A DNA stretch of 7,057 nt from an uncultured Subdoligranulum sp. (GTDB lineage: Bacteria > Bacillota_A > Clostridia > Oscillospirales > Ruminococcaceae): assembly GCF_937890665.1 (NCBI RefSeq), contig NZ_CALADU010000230.1, positions 1-7,057 of the forward strand, given 5' to 3'. The translations under genes were made by a program, and so were the position numbers. Shown here one piece after another: positions 5,929 to 7,057 of this stretch. The first letter of the stretch is position 1; each line of letters opens with the position of its first letter. The notes beneath the pieces were generated by a model, which saw nothing but the letters and a program-made list of their open reading frames with translations, did not search any database and had not been told where the DNA came from.

Positions 5929-6919
5929 ATGAACAAGAAGATGCTGGCAGTCGTTGCGGCCGTTGCTATGACGGCAGCGATGAGCCTGCCGGTTTTTGCG
6001 GAGGATGCAACGCCGGGTGAGATTTCCGAGAACAAGGTAGAGGTTGTTAAGGATCTGCTGGCGAATAAGCCTGTTTGGGATGACAGTGATAAGAGCAAGG
6101 CAAAAGAGGCTATTGCTGCATATGTTAGCAATGTCGCCGCAGAAAACAACAATATTGTTACGGAGGATATGGCAACTTGCGCTATTGAAGCATATAGCAA
6201 GATGCCGGAAGCATTTGAGCAGGCGGAAAAGGGGGACAGTCCGTTTCTATAGCGAGGCAGGGCAGAGTGAAAATATTACTCTAAACAAGTTGGATATCAG
6301 TGGTGAAAAGGATTCTGTTACGATTGACGTAAAGGCCGACAATAAATCCGAGCTTGGCTATATTGTAGATATTCCGATGCCCGGTGTTGCGGATGGCACA
6401 GAATATGCCGTTGTATTTTGCAGCAACGGAACAGAATTTATTCAGGATCGCAAAAATGCCAATGAAAATTTTTCCTTTAAGGTAAAAGACGAAGTGCTGA
6501 CCATCTGGGTACCCCACTTCACCACCTACACGCTGGACAAGCCTTCCACCAGCGGCGGCAACAGCAGCAGCGGCAGCTCTGCGGGTCAAACCTCCACTAC
6601 GACTCCGACTGCTACGGCAACGCCGGCACCCGGAGATGCCATTCAGTATTACACCTGCCCGGCTTGCGGGTATCACAACTGGACTGCGACGAGCGAAGGC
6701 TATCGCTGCGACAACTGTGGTCGTGTTGAGTCTGAAAAGCAACTGTCCGGGTACGGCAACGTCAAGGGCGTTTATGAGCCCACCGCAGCTGTGGCCGAGA
6801 ACCCCATCAAGGCTACTGGTTCTGACATGAGCCTGATGGTTTTTGCAGTGGTTGCGCTGGTTGGCGTGGCTGCCTGTGGCTTGGGTGTCGCTTCCAAGAA
6901 GTCCCGCAAAGGGGAATAA
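5929..6919 (+). pseudogene. Secreted membrane-anchored surface protein with zinc-ribbon motif, frameshifted
   Basis: The gene has a good ribosome binding site (AGAGGA, 5915-5920, 8 bases before ATG) and a clear Sec signal peptide (MNKK, hydrophobic core, VFA/ED cleavage near residue 24). The first frame stops at 6252. Deleting one G from the run at 6231-6235 joins it to the downstream frame, giving 329 residues. In the joined protein, residues 25-102 are a helical, charged region and about 103-202 a beta-rich domain ending WVPHFTTYTL, like the ends of many Firmicutes surface domains. A Ser/Thr/Gly-rich stalk follows (203-236), then a zinc-ribbon-like motif, CPAC ... CDNC (C243, C246, C260, C263), a membrane helix (about 300-322) and a basic tail KKSRKGE. 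Ligand and function are unknown. Because both halves are well preserved, the break is either very recent or a sequence error; if real, it leaves a short secreted fragment of about 107 residues. Confidence 0.75.
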
Positions 6920-6954
6920 GCGACCCAGTATGATTGTGTGAGGAAACGTAGCAA

Positions 6955-7057
6955 ATGAGAAAACAAACTTTCCATTCTGCCGCGTCCAAACAGAAAAACG
7001 GCAAGGGGAAGAAGCTGCTTCTTCCTCTTGCTTTTTCTGTCATTGCGCTGATCGCGG
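6955..7057 (+). CDS. N-terminus of a membrane or exported protein, cut by the right edge
   Basis: Only the first 34 codons are visible. They start MRKQTFHSAASK with a Lys/Gln-rich cytoplasmic stretch, followed by a hydrophobic segment (LLLPLAFSVIALIA) that is a signal peptide or membrane anchor. AGGA (6941-6944), 10 bases before the ATG, supports the start. It follows the surface-protein gene by 35 bases without a terminator, so the two are probably co-transcribed. A sortase, an envelope enzyme or another surface protein are all possible; nothing visible decides between them. Confidence 0.65.
   Translation, partial: MRKQTFHSAASKQKNGKGKKLLLPLAFSVIALIA

Noticed and set aside
6229..6236. Programmed -1 frameshift at AAAAGGGGG
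   Set aside because: Restoring the downstream frame needs a +1 shift; -1 slippage goes to the wrong frame, and no stimulatory structure is evident.

Overview
The window looks like chromosomal DNA from a Gram-positive Clostridia-type gut bacterium, plausibly Oscillospiraceae/Ruminococcaceae. This is inferred from moderately GC-rich coding sequence, strong AGGAGG-type ribosome binding sites, a DUF362/ferredoxin protein of a kind common in Clostridia, and a surface protein with a Ser/Thr-rich stalk and a membrane-anchor tail ending in basic residues. Genus-level placement is a guess.

Layout. (1) Positions 1-1020, minus strand: a DUF362-type protein with two 4Fe-4S ferredoxin motifs. It is cut by the left edge and broken by a single extra base near 682-683. 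(2) Positions 1021-1217: a divergent intergenic region with one good sigma-A-type promoter facing each way, both with 17-bp spacers, and a hairpin in the rightward leader. (3) Positions 1218-5790, plus strand: a tight four-gene operon. It encodes a polytopic membrane protein resembling GT-C glycosyltransferases, an N-acetyl sugar amidotransferase (WbpG/PseA-like, with a PP-loop), a 66-residue helical protein, and a WaaL/Wzy_C-type O-antigen ligase or polymerase. The last three are joined by stop/start overlaps. (4) Positions 5791-5928: an AT-rich regulatory region with a strong promoter (TTGAAA-17-TAAGAT). (5) Positions 5929-6919: a secreted, membrane-anchored protein with an unusual extracytoplasmic zinc-ribbon-like motif. 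Its reading frame is broken by an extra G in a five-G run. (6) From 6955 to the right edge: the first 34 codons of another membrane or exported protein.

Working together: the operon reads as part of a surface glycan pathway. The amidotransferase would convert an N-acetyl group on a sugar to an acetamidino group, the GT-C-like protein would transfer a lipid-linked sugar on the outer face of the membrane, and the O-antigen-ligase-like protein would polymerise the glycan or attach it to an acceptor. The downstream surface protein has its own promoter, so it is a neighbour and not clearly part of the pathway.

Both frame disruptions are single-base insertions in otherwise well-preserved genes, so sequencing or assembly error is a serious alternative to real gene decay. 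I saw no tRNA, rRNA, CRISPR array, insertion sequence or phage gene.
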